From an uncultured Prevotella sp. (GTDB lineage: Bacteria > Bacteroidota > Bacteroidia > Bacteroidales > Bacteroidaceae): a stretch of 5,210 nt of DNA. Below, one piece after another: positions 1-5,210 of the stretch (positions within the stretch are counted from its first letter, which is position 1; each line of letters starts with the position of its first letter). The translations under genes and the position numbers were made by a program. Where the stretch lies: positions 1 to 5,210 of the forward strand of contig CAMUQM010000146.1 in NCBI GenBank assembly GCA_947095945.1, given 5' to 3'. Below the pieces are notes generated by a model, which saw only the letters and a program-made list of their open reading frames with translations, was not told the DNA's origin and did no database searches.

Positions 1-222
1 GACCTTGTGACGGTGGCCGAGGACGAAGGAATACTCGATGTTACATGGTACCTCTACGAATTCATAGCTCTCGCAATCCCTATCAAGCATGTGCATGCAC
101 CTGGAAAATGCAACCCTGCTATGGTACGAGCTCTTGAGGAGTATTCTGCCGCCCGAAGCGGTGAGGAAGACGAGCAGGGAATGGATCCGCGCTGGGAAGC
201 TCTATTAAAATTAAAAAAATAA
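1..222 (+). CDS. yceD: DUF177 (YceD-like) protein, C-terminal part
   Basis: The frame is open from the first base and ends in TAA at 220-222, so this is the last 73 residues of a longer protein whose start lies before the window. DUF177/YceD proteins are small and often encoded directly upstream of rpmF; they have been linked to 23S rRNA metabolism and ribosome assembly, though the biochemical role is not settled. Visible family traits are the segment TWYLYEFIALAIPIKHVH, a following CNP, and the tail motif DPRWEALLKLKK, which closes many Bacteroidetes members. An acidic stretch (GEEDEQG) precedes the tail. The rpmF start is only 22 bases downstream with no terminator between, so the two are probably one transcript. 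Internal GTG or ATG codons in this frame are not convincing starts because the reading frame continues upstream. Identification rests on the C-terminal motif plus gene context. Confidence 0.85.
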   Translation, partial: DLVTVAEDEGILDVTWYLYEFIALAIPIKHVHAPGKCNPAMVRALEEYSAARSGEEDEQGMDPRWEALLKLKK

Positions 223-244
223 AATATTAAACGTTTAAAGAATT

Positions 245-430
245 ATGGCACATCCAAAAAGAAGACAGTCAAAGACTCGTACACTCAAGAGAAGAACTCA
301 CGATAAGGCAGTAGCTCCTACATTGGCATTATGCCCTAACTGTAGTGCTTACTATGTTTATCACACAGTTTGCCCAACTTGTGGTTACTATCGTGGTAAG
401 GTTGCTGTCGTAAAGGAAACAGCTGAATAA
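245..430 (+). CDS. rpmF: 50S ribosomal protein L32
   Basis: This encodes the 61-residue large-subunit protein bL32. The N-terminus MAHPKRRQSKTRTLKRRTHDK is the very basic rRNA-binding arm typical of the family. Two CxxC pairs (Cys30/Cys33 and Cys43/Cys46) form the zinc ribbon, so this is the zinc-binding (C+) form and not a cysteine-free paralogue. Length is normal for Bacteroidetes. ATG at 245 is the only sensible start; no clear Shine-Dalgarno site precedes it, which is usual in this phylum. It lies between the DUF177 gene and fabH and ends 2 bases before the fabH start, indicating co-transcription and possibly translational coupling. The 22-base upstream gap holds a small TTAAACGTTTAA palindrome that may be chance in AT-rich DNA. 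Confidence 0.97.
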   Translation: MAHPKRRQSKTRTLKRRTHDKAVAPTLALCPNCSAYYVYHTVCPTCGYYRGKVAVVKETAE

Positions 431-432
431 GC

Positions 433-1452
433 ATGAGTAATATCAATGCGATTATAACAGGTGTCGCAGGTTACGTGCCTGACTATGTCCTCAATAACGA
501 GGAATTGTCTCGCATGGTTGATACCAATGACGAGTGGATTACTACTCGTACAGGTATCAAGGAGCGTCGAATTCTCACAGAAGAGGGTCTCGGTACATCC
601 TATATGGCCCGCAAGGCAGCAAAGCTCCTGATGACAAAGACAGGTGCTGATCCAGACAGTATTGATGCTGTTGTTGTTGCTACAACGACCCCTGACTATC
701 CGCATCCTTCAACAGCTTCTATCGTATTAGGAAAGCTGGGATTGAAGAATGCTTTCGCATTTGACTTAGCTGCTGCATGTTGTGGATTCATGTATGCACT
801 CGATGTTGCCTGCAATATGATCCAAAGTGGTCGTCACAAGCGTATCATTGTTATCGGTGCTGATAAGATGTCAGCAATTACCGATTATCGTGATCGTGCA
901 ACTTGTCCACTTTTCGGTGATGGTGCAGGTGCTGTGATGTTAGAGGGTACAACCGAGGAAGGCGTTGGTATGATTGATTCTTATCATCGCACAGACGGTA
1001 AAGGACTTCCATTCCTCCATATTAAGGCAGGTGGTTCTGTATGTCCTTCTTCAAGTTTTACAATTGATCATCGTTTGCATTACACTTACCAAGAGGGACG
1101 CACCGTCTTCCGTTATGCTGTTACAGCAATGGGCGATGATTGTGCAACACTCTTGGAGCGCAATGGCTTGACACAAGATGATGTTGATTATGTGGTTTGT
1201 CATCAGGCAAATCTTCGCATTATAGAGGCTGTTGCTAAACGTATTGGTGTCCCAATGGAGAAGGTATTGGTAAATATTCAGCGCTATGGTAATACCAGTG
1301 CTGCTTGCATGCCACTTGTTCTTTGGGACTTTGAATCACAGCTGAAGAAGGGTGATAATATTATTTTCACTGGATTTGGTGCAGGTTTCGTTAATGGAGC
1401 TTCTTATTTCAAGTGGGCTTATGACGGCGACTCTGTAGCAGTTAAGAAATAA
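433..1452 (+). CDS. fabH: 3-oxoacyl-[acyl-carrier-protein] synthase III (KAS III)
   Basis: FabH condenses an acyl-CoA primer with malonyl-ACP to give 3-oxoacyl-ACP, the first elongation step of type II fatty acid synthesis in the cytosol; in branched-chain producers it sets iso/anteiso primer choice. The 339-residue protein carries the full Cys-His-Asn triad: Cys116 in DLAAACCGF, His257 in CHQANLRI and Asn287 in RYGNTSAA. The N-terminal GVAGYVPDYVLNNEEL, the NDEWITTRTGIKERR segment and the FGDGAGAVML segment are also thiolase-fold KAS III hallmarks. ATG at 433 gives the standard N-terminus. Length is slightly above the E. coli enzyme, as in other Bacteroidetes. Two small oddities: Cys instead of the usual Pro just before the catalytic His, and a second Cys directly after the catalytic one. 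It is the last gene before the terminator at 1474-1516. Confidence 0.96.
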   Translation: MSNINAIITGVAGYVPDYVLNNEELSRMVDTNDEWITTRTGIKERRILTEEGLGTSYMARKAAKLLMTKTGADPDSIDAVVVATTTPDYPHPSTASIVLGKLGLKNAFAFDLAAACCGFMYALDVACNMIQSGRHKRIIVIGADKMSAITDYRDRATCPLFGDGAGAVMLEGTTEEGVGMIDSYHRTDGKGLPFLHIKAGGSVCPSSSFTIDHRLHYTYQEGRTVFRYAVTAMGDDCATLLERNGLTQDDVDYVVCHQANLRIIEAVAKRIGVPMEKVLVNIQRYGNTSAACMPLVLWDFESQLKKGDNIIFTGFGAGFVNGASYFKWAYDGDSVAVKK

Positions 1453-1473
1453 AGACTCTAAGTTATCATACAC

Positions 1474-1516
1474 AAAAACGCATCTTTCTTTTCTTATAAG
1501 ATAGGTGCGTTTTTTT
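1474..1516 (+). terminator. Intrinsic terminator after fabH
   Basis: The arm at 1474-1485 (AAAAACGCATCT) pairs with 1503-1514 (AGGTGCGTTTTT) over 12 positions with one T-G wobble, enclosing a 17-base AT-rich loop. The run of T at 1510-1516 supplies the U-tract. It begins 21 bases after the fabH stop. The A-run on the other side would also give a weaker U-tract on the opposite strand, but no - strand gene needs it here. This separates the DUF177-rpmF-fabH unit from era. Confidence 0.85.
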
Positions 1517-1549
1517 GTTAACGAAATTAGGAGAGCAATAAGGCAGTTG

Positions 1550-1581
1550 TTTGCTAACTTTCGTATCTCTTCTTATAATTA
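1550..1581 (+). promoter_or_regulatory. Possible Bacteroidetes-type promoter for era
   Basis: TTTG at 1550-1553 lies 20 bases before TATAATTA at 1574-1581. Bacteroidetes primary-sigma promoters use a -33 TTTG and a -7 TAnnTTTG separated by about 19-21 bases. The -33 element and spacing fit, but the -7 box matches only partly (TA kept, the TTTG part poor). Position is sensible: after the fabH terminator and about 60 bases before the preferred era start. AT-rich DNA makes such matches common, so this is tentative. Confidence 0.35.
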
Positions 1582-1638
1582 TAACAGAACTTGTCAAACA
1601 TTCCTCTTTTAGGGAGGAAAAAGGGGTGGATAGATAAT

Positions 1639-2520
1639 ATGCATAAAGCAGGATTTGTAAATATCGTTGGTAATCCGAATGTCGGAAAGAGTACGCTGAT
1701 GAATCAACTCGTTGGTGAGAAACTTAGTATTGCCACTTTTAAGGCACAGACAACGCGCCATCGTATTATGGGAATCGTCAATACAGAGGATTCACAGATA
1801 GTTTTTTCAGATACACCGGGTGTGCTGAAGCCAAACTATAAGATGCAGGAGATGATGCTTCAGTTCTCTGAATCAGCTCTGGCTGATGCTGATATCTTGC
1901 TTTATGTGACAGATGTTGTCGAAGACCCGGAGAAGAACATGGACTTCTTAGAGAAAGTTTCTAAGATGTCTATCCCTGTCATCCTTCTTATTAATAAGAT
2001 TGACGAAAGCGATCAGAAGAAACTTGGTAATCTCGTGACAAAGTGGCATGGGCTATTGCCTAATGCAGAGATTCTTCCAATCTCGGCTAAGAATAAGTTT
2101 GGGACAGATATTCTTCTGAAGCGAGTTCACGAACTATTGCCAGAGAGTCCAGCATTCTTTGATAAGGACCAGTTGACAGATAAACCAGCAAAGTTCTTTG
2201 TTTCAGAGATTATCCGTGAGAAGATACTGCGCTATTATGATAAGGAAATCCCTTATTCTGTAGAAGTTGTTGTTGAACGTTTTAAAGAAGATGACCGCCA
2301 GATTCATATCAATGCTGTCATTTACGTGGAACGTAGCAGCCAGAAGGGAATCATTATCGGGCATCAGGGTATGGCACTCAAGAAGGTGTCTACCGAAGCA
2401 CGCAAGAGTCTTGAACGGTTTTTTGATAAGAAGATATTCCTTGAGACTTTCGTGAAGGTGGATAAGGATTGGCGCAATTCGCAAAAAGAATTAAAACACT
2501 TCGGATATAGTCCGGAGTAA
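1639..2520 (+). CDS. era: GTPase Era (ribosome biogenesis)
   Basis: Era is an essential GTPase that binds near the 3' end of 16S rRNA during 30S maturation. From ATG at 1639 the protein has 293 residues, matching the family. The GTPase domain shows G1 GNPNVGKS (11-18), a switch I region with AQTTRHRI (36-43), G3 DTPG (58-61), G4 NKID (119-122) and G5 SAK (149-151). A C-terminal KH domain holds GIIIGHQG (237-244), the GxxG RNA-binding loop, followed by the VKVDKDWR segment (272-279). The frame is open upstream to a TTG at 1591, but the added 16 residues are not family-like, while MHKAGFVNIVGNPNVGKS is the normal Bacteroidetes start. A purine-rich AGGGAGG at 1611-1617 lies about 21 bases ahead of the ATG, too far for a classical ribosome binding site. 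Confidence 0.96.
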   Translation: MHKAGFVNIVGNPNVGKSTLMNQLVGEKLSIATFKAQTTRHRIMGIVNTEDSQIVFSDTPGVLKPNYKMQEMMLQFSESALADADILLYVTDVVEDPEKNMDFLEKVSKMSIPVILLINKIDESDQKKLGNLVTKWHGLLPNAEILPISAKNKFGTDILLKRVHELLPESPAFFDKDQLTDKPAKFFVSEIIREKILRYYDKEIPYSVEVVVERFKEDDRQIHINAVIYVERSSQKGIIIGHQGMALKKVSTEARKSLERFFDKKIFLETFVKVDKDWRNSQKELKHFGYSPE

Positions 2521-2580
2521 GGGGGAAACCTCCCCCAGCCCCTCCGAAGGAGGGGAGAGCCTAACGGGATAGGCTGGGGA
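2521..2580 (+). repeat. GC-rich palindrome cluster after era
   Basis: Starting on the base after the era stop, three hairpins lie back to back: GGGGG/CCCCC (2521-2525 with 2532-2536), CCCCTCC/GGAGGGG (2539-2545 with 2549-2555, loop GAA) and AGCCTA/TAGGCT (2558-2563 with 2570-2575). An alternative outer stem pairs CCCCAGCC (2533-2540) with GGCTGGGG (2572-2579). The base composition is much more GC-rich than the surroundings. CCTCCCC-type palindromes of this kind are scattered between genes in many Prevotella genomes (recognised from memory, not searched). The cluster is followed at 2585-2591 by a weak T-rich run, so it may also act as the era terminator. Confidence 0.7.
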
Positions 2581-2586
2581 GAGATT

Positions 2587-2647
2587 TTATTAGCCTTATT
2601 GGGTTTATTGGGCTAATATGGCTCATTGGGCAAATAAGGCTTATGGC
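2587..2647 (+). repeat. Degenerate 9-bp tandem repeat
   Basis: Six consecutive 9-base units can be laid out without gaps: TTATTAGCC (2587-2595), TTATTGGGT, TTATTGGGC, TAATATGGC, TCATTGGGC and AAATAAGGC (2632-2640), then a partial TTATGGC (2641-2647). The shared pattern is an AT-rich half followed by GGC or GGG-type bases. The array directly follows the GC-rich palindrome cluster, so the two probably form one composite intergenic repeat. There is no reading frame across it that looks coding. Confidence 0.7.
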
Positions 2648-2674
2648 TTTCCATGATAACAAGAAAACAATTCG

Positions 2675-2817
2675 CCCTGACTGCTTAGTAGGGTACACTC
2701 TCGCACAATGCGAGGGCTGGGGAATGGTCATCCTCGGCAAATATTCATCGGATGCCTGACCACATCCGGAGCCTTCTCATAGTTGGTTAATAGTCTTAGA
2801 ACTGAATTATGAGGAGG
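2675..2817 (+). promoter_or_regulatory. der: Possible structured 5' leader of der
   Basis: Between the tandem repeat and der, several stems can be drawn. Hairpin 1 pairs CCCT-ACT (2675-2682, one bulged G) with AGTAGGG (2687-2693). Hairpin 2 pairs 2698-2705 with 2709-2716 (8 bp including one wobble, loop CAA). TGGTCA (2725-2730) can pair with TGACCA (2757-2762), extended by GGCA (2736-2739) with TGCC (2753-2756). CGGATG (2749-2754) can instead pair with CATCCG (2763-2768). Finally CCTTCTCATA (2772-2781) pairs with TATGAGGAGG (2808-2817), hiding a GGAGG that sits 16 bases before the der ATG. I do not recognise a known riboswitch or ncRNA family. No convincing promoter is visible, so that it is transcribed as a leader is inferred. 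Confidence 0.35.
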
Positions 2818-2833
2818 GAAAAGACCAATATTA

Positions 2834-4147
2834 ATGGCAAATTTAGTAGCTATTGTGGGACGCCCAAACGTAGGTAAGTCCACACTTTTCAATCGATTAA
2901 CTCAGACACGTCATGCGATTGTGAGCGATACTGCTGGTACAACACGCGACCGTCAGTATGGTAAGTGTCAGTGGAATGGACGTGAATTCTCTATTGTTGA
3001 CACTGGTGGATGGGTTGTTAAATCAGACGATATTTTTGAAGATGCAATCCGCAAGCAGGTGCTTGTGGCAACTGAAGAGGCTGACCTCGTTCTCTTTGTT
3101 GTTGATACCGAAACGGGTATTACCGACTGGGATGAGGATGTAGCATTGATTCTTCGTCGCACAAAACTTCCTGTACTCCTTGTAGCTAATAAGGTTGACA
3201 ACAGCGGTGAGTATTATCAGGCAGCTGAGTTCTATAAACTTGGTTTGGGTGAACCAATCTGTATCAGTGCTGCTACAGGTGGTGGAACAGGTGATTTGCT
3301 TGATATTCTGCTTGAGAATTTGAAAGATGTGCCAGAAGAAACAGTCGATATGGACATCCCTCGCTTTGCCGTTGTAGGTCGTCCTAACGCTGGTAAGTCA
3401 AGTATTATCAATGCTTTCATTGGTGAGGACCGTAATATTGTGACGGAGATTGCTGGTACGACACGCGATAGTATCTATACCCGCTATACGAAGTTTGGTT
3501 TTGATTTCTATCTTGTTGATACTGCTGGTATCCGTCGTAAGAACAAGGTGAGTGAAGATTTGGAGTTCTATAGCGTTATGCGTTCTATCCGAAGCATTGA
3601 AAACTCAGATGTTTGTATTCTTATGTTGGATGCAACACGTGGTATTGAGTCGCAGGATATGAATATCTTCCAGCTTATTCAGCGTAATAATAAGAGCCTT
3701 GTTGTTGTTGTGAATAAGTGGGATTTGGTTGAAGATAAGAATCAGAAGGTTATCGATACCTTTGAGAATGCTATCCGTAAGCGTATGGCTCCGTTTGTTG
3801 ACTTTCCGATTATCTTTGCTTCTGCACTGACAAAGCAGCGTATCTTTAAGGTTTTGGAAACAGCGAAAGAGGTATATCAGAATCGTACAATACACATCGG
3901 TACAACGAAGTTGAACGAAGTAATGCTCCCTATCATTGAGGCAACACCACCACAGTCAGTGAAGGGTAAGTACATCAAGATTAAGTATTGCTCACAGCTT
4001 CCAAACACACAGATTCCTTCTTTTGTGTTCTATGCGAACCTGCCACAGTATGTGAAGGAGCAGTATCGCCGTTTCTTGGAGAACAAGATACGTGAAAACT
4101 GGAATTTGCATGGCTGTCCAATCAATGTGTTCATTCGTCAGAAGTAG
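2834..4147 (+). CDS. der: GTPase Der/EngA (50S ribosome assembly)
   Basis: Der is the tandem-GTPase factor needed for late 50S subunit assembly. The 437-residue protein has two complete G domains and a C-terminal KH-like domain. Domain 1: G1 GRPNVGKS (9-16), G2 region SDTAGTTRD (31-39), G3 DTGGW (56-60), G4 NKVD (119-122) and a probable G5 SAA (145-147). Domain 2: G1 GRPNAGKS (182-189), G2 region AGTTRDS (207-213), G3 DTAGIRRK (229-236), G4 NKWD (294-297) and G5 SAL (330-332). The KH-like region covers roughly residues 350-437. The start MANLVAIVGRPNVGKS is standard for the family, and no other in-frame start just upstream fits. It lies 313 bases after era, a wide gap filled by repeats and a possible leader. 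The downstream lipoprotein gene begins 17 bases after the stop and is probably co-transcribed. Confidence 0.97.
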   Translation: MANLVAIVGRPNVGKSTLFNRLTQTRHAIVSDTAGTTRDRQYGKCQWNGREFSIVDTGGWVVKSDDIFEDAIRKQVLVATEEADLVLFVVDTETGITDWDEDVALILRRTKLPVLLVANKVDNSGEYYQAAEFYKLGLGEPICISAATGGGTGDLLDILLENLKDVPEETVDMDIPRFAVVGRPNAGKSSIINAFIGEDRNIVTEIAGTTRDSIYTRYTKFGFDFYLVDTAGIRRKNKVSEDLEFYSVMRSIRSIENSDVCILMLDATRGIESQDMNIFQLIQRNNKSLVVVVNKWDLVEDKNQKVIDTFENAIRKRMAPFVDFPIIFASALTKQRIFKVLETAKEVYQNRTIHIGTTKLNEVMLPIIEATPPQSVKGKYIKIKYCSQLPNTQIPSFVFYANLPQYVKEQYRRFLENKIRENWNLHGCPINVFIRQK

Positions 4148-4164
4148 TTGCAGGAGATGTGCTT

Positions 4165-4566
4165 ATGAAGCGAATAATGTTTTTCCTTCTTTTCGCTTTG
4201 CCATTCCTATTGATGGCTTGTGGTGAGAAGACGGAGGTAGACCAAGGAGAGTTGGCTGGTCGTGCAGCTAAACTCTATTACGAACAACTATTGAAAGGTC
4301 AGTATGATGCTTTCTTAGGAGGTGAGAATCGTTCGGAGAAGTTGCCTGATGGTTATCGAAAACAACTCTTGATGAACCTCCGTCAGTTTGTTGAACAACA
4401 GAAGAAAGAACATAATGGAATAGACTCCGTTTCTTATGTTTCGTCTGTTTTCTCAGAGAAAGACAGTACAGCCAGTGCTTTTCTGCTGTTTCATTATGGT
4501 GATAAGACGACAGAGCAGGTTGTTGTGCCGATGTTAAAGAAGCAAGGTGTTTGGATGATGCGATAA
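4165..4566 (+). CDS. Small predicted lipoprotein (NTF2-like/DUF4878-type)
   Basis: The 133-residue product begins MKRIMFFLLFALPFLLMACGEK: a short basic start, a hydrophobic stretch, and a lipobox LMAC with Cys19 as the predicted lipidated residue, so it should be exported and membrane-anchored. The mature part is hydrophilic, with an AAKLYYEQLLKGQYDAFL helix-like segment and a C-terminal VVVPMLKKQGVWMMR, a layout I associate with Bacteroidetes NTF2-like lipoproteins of the DUF4878 kind. The fold call is tentative and no substrate or function can be given. A GTG at 4159 would add two residues, but AGGAG at 4152-4156 is 8 bases before the ATG at 4165 and only 2 before the GTG, favouring ATG. 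It follows der by 17 bases with no terminator between, suggesting shared transcription without implying a shared function. Confidence 0.85.
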   Translation: MKRIMFFLLFALPFLLMACGEKTEVDQGELAGRAAKLYYEQLLKGQYDAFLGGENRSEKLPDGYRKQLLMNLRQFVEQQKKEHNGIDSVSYVSSVFSEKDSTASAFLLFHYGDKTTEQVVVPMLKKQGVWMMR

Positions 4567-4610
4567 GACATTGCTACCAGTTATACCTCTCTTTACCATC
4601 TTCAATTATT

Positions 4611-4660
4611 GTGTTGGTGCCCAGCACGTATGGTGTTGTTGGTAAGCACCAATGGTGTTG
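4611..4660 (+). repeat. 22-bp tandem repeat, about 2.3 copies
   Basis: GTGTTG recurs at 4611, 4633 and 4655, exactly 22 bases apart. The block AGCACnnATGGTGTTG occurs at 4623-4638 and again at 4645-4660. The units differ mainly in the six bases after GTGTTG. TTGGTGC (4614-4620) and GCACCAA (4646-4652) also form an inverted pair, so a hairpin is possible. It lies 44 bases after the lipoprotein stop. A looser inverted pair, ATCTTTTA (4664-4671) with TAAAAGAT (4700-4707), follows it. Confidence 0.65.
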
Positions 4661-4713
4661 AGCATCTTTTAATATGAAGACGAAGGCTTATAAGGGCAAT
4701 AAAAGATACAACT

Positions 4714-4778
4714 AAAAGTCCTCCCGCTTATTTGTTTCACCCTAAAATGGGTTGAAAGAAATAAGCGGGAGGACTTTT
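4714..4778. terminator. Bidirectional terminator, perfect 20-bp stem
   Basis: The arm at 4714-4733 is the exact reverse complement of 4759-4778, with AAAA at one outer end and TTTT at the other, so both strands offer a T-run after a GC-containing stem. The 25-base loop continues the hairpin: TTTCA (4735-4739) pairs with TGAAA (4753-4757) and CCC (4740-4742) with GGG (4749-4751), with a bulged T at 4752. It sits between convergent genes, the der-lipoprotein unit on + and the mlaF-like gene on -, where a shared terminator is expected. A smaller imperfect hairpin lies at 4798-4824, closer to the mlaF stop. Confidence 0.88.
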
Positions 4779-4851
4779 CTGTTAAGTTGGGGGTATTGAA
4801 GAAGTCCTAAGAAGACTTTTCTTCATAACTTAGTGGGAGTTGATAGGCTAC

Positions 4852-5210
4852 TTATAGCATACCATTATTTTCTATGTTCTTTACTTTCTTAAAGAGTTCA
4901 GAAGCAAAGACGAGGTCGTTTAGCTTCTGGTTTTTGGAGGTGATGACAGAGTCTTTGTCGCCTTGCCATTCTTTTCTACCGTCTGCAATGAAGACGATAT
5001 TCTCACCAATACCCAACACAGAGTTCATATCGTGGGTGTTGATGATGGTTGTCATATTGAACTCACGTGTGATGCTTGTCAGCAGTTCGTCAATGACCAG
5101 TGAGGTCTTTGGGTCCAGTCCAGAGTTTGGCTCGTCGCAGAAAAGATATTTCGGATTCATAACGATGGCTCTTGCAATAGCAACACGCTTCTGCATACCA
5201 CCCGAAATCT
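4852..5210 (-). CDS. mlaF: MlaF-type ABC transporter ATPase, C-terminal part
   Basis: Read on the - strand, the frame enters from the window edge and stops at 4852-4854, giving about 118 residues; the N-terminal half with Walker A and the Q-loop lies outside. Visible are the ABC signature ISGGMQKRVAIARAI (from 5208 down), Walker B YLFCDEP with the catalytic Glu at 5131-5133, the D-loop SGLDP, and the switch His in NTHDMNSV at 5032-5034. THDMNSV and the C-terminal VFASELFKKVK segment match MlaF-like ATPases of the MlaFEDB phospholipid transport system, which act at the inner membrane with an MlaE permease. The ATG at 5196 is inside the signature motif and is not a start. No mlaD-like gene follows within the window; the gene ends at convergent terminators. 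Subfamily assignment rests on these motifs alone. Confidence 0.88.
   Translation of the reverse strand, partial: ISGGMQKRVAIARAIVMNPKYLFCDEPNSGLDPKTSLVIDELLTSITREFNMTTIINTHDMNSVLGIGENIVFIADGRKEWQGDKDSVITSKNQKLNDLVFASELFKKVKNIENNGML

Noticed and set aside
227..238. Perfect palindrome TTAAACGTTTAA before rpmF, considered as an operator.
   Set aside because: It lies in a 22-base gap inside an apparent operon in AT-rich DNA; chance is the simpler explanation.
388..705. Open frame on the - strand across rpmF and fabH, 105 codons.
   Set aside because: It lies antisense to two clear genes, has a cysteine-rich unnatural composition and matches no family I know.
1591..1638. Longer era start at TTG 1591, adding 16 residues.
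   Set aside because: The extra residues do not resemble Era, and the ATG at 1639 gives the standard family N-terminus and length.
2203..2484. Open frames on both strands inside the 3' part of era.
   Set aside because: They are out-of-frame shadows of the Era KH-domain coding region with no recognisable motifs.
2655..2833. Known RNA families (SRP RNA, 6S RNA, TPP and cobalamin riboswitches, hammerhead ribozyme) considered for the era-der gap.
   Set aside because: None of their conserved core motifs could be found on either strand.
2968..3895. Several open frames inside der on both strands.
   Set aside because: They overlap a complete, well-conserved Der sequence and look like chance frames.
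4159..4164. GTG start two codons upstream in the lipoprotein gene.
   Set aside because: The AGGAG at 4152-4156 is correctly spaced for the ATG at 4165 and too close to the GTG.
4611..4660. CRISPR array considered because of regular repeats.
   Set aside because: The period is only 22 bases with about two copies and no true spacers; no cas genes are near.
4798..4824. Imperfect 9-bp hairpin considered as a separate terminator for the mlaF-like gene.
   Set aside because: It has a 2-base bulge and no T-run in the - strand direction; the hairpin at 4714-4778 is a far better candidate.

Overview
This window looks like the conserved core of a Bacteroidetes chromosome, most likely Prevotella or a close relative. 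The evidence is the FabH, Era and Der protein variants, the gene order DUF177-rpmF-fabH-era-der, a four-cysteine L32, moderate-to-low GC, little use of Shine-Dalgarno sites, and repeat-rich intergenic DNA of a kind I associate with Prevotella. The genus is an inference from pattern recognition; no search was run.

Layout on the + strand: positions 1-222 hold the C-terminal end of a DUF177 (YceD-like) protein. It is followed closely by rpmF (245-430) and fabH (433-1452), which are 2 bases apart and almost certainly co-transcribed. An intrinsic terminator (1474-1516) closes this unit. era (1639-2520) follows after a possible promoter. The 313-bp era-der gap (2521-2833) is in three parts: a GC-rich palindrome cluster directly after the era stop, a degenerate 9-bp tandem repeat, and a 5' leader of der with several possible hairpins, one of which covers a GGAGG just upstream of the der start. 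der (2834-4147) is followed by a small predicted lipoprotein (4165-4566) with 17 bases between them. A 285-bp intergenic stretch (4567-4851) then holds a 22-bp tandem repeat and a perfect 20-bp-arm hairpin. On the - strand, convergent to the rest, is the C-terminal half of an MlaF-type ABC ATPase (4852-5210), which runs off the window.

How the genes fit together: L32, Era and Der all belong to large- or small-subunit ribosome assembly. DUF177 is a YceD-family protein usually found next to rpmF. FabH starts type II fatty acid synthesis. Joining ribosome assembly to membrane lipid initiation is a long-conserved arrangement around rpmF/fabH. The MlaF-like ATPase belongs to envelope phospholipid transport.

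The coding content is ordinary housekeeping and I see no mobile element, CRISPR array, tRNA or defence system. What deserves a second look is non-coding: the der leader with mutually exclusive pairings, and the repeat families in the two intergenic gaps.
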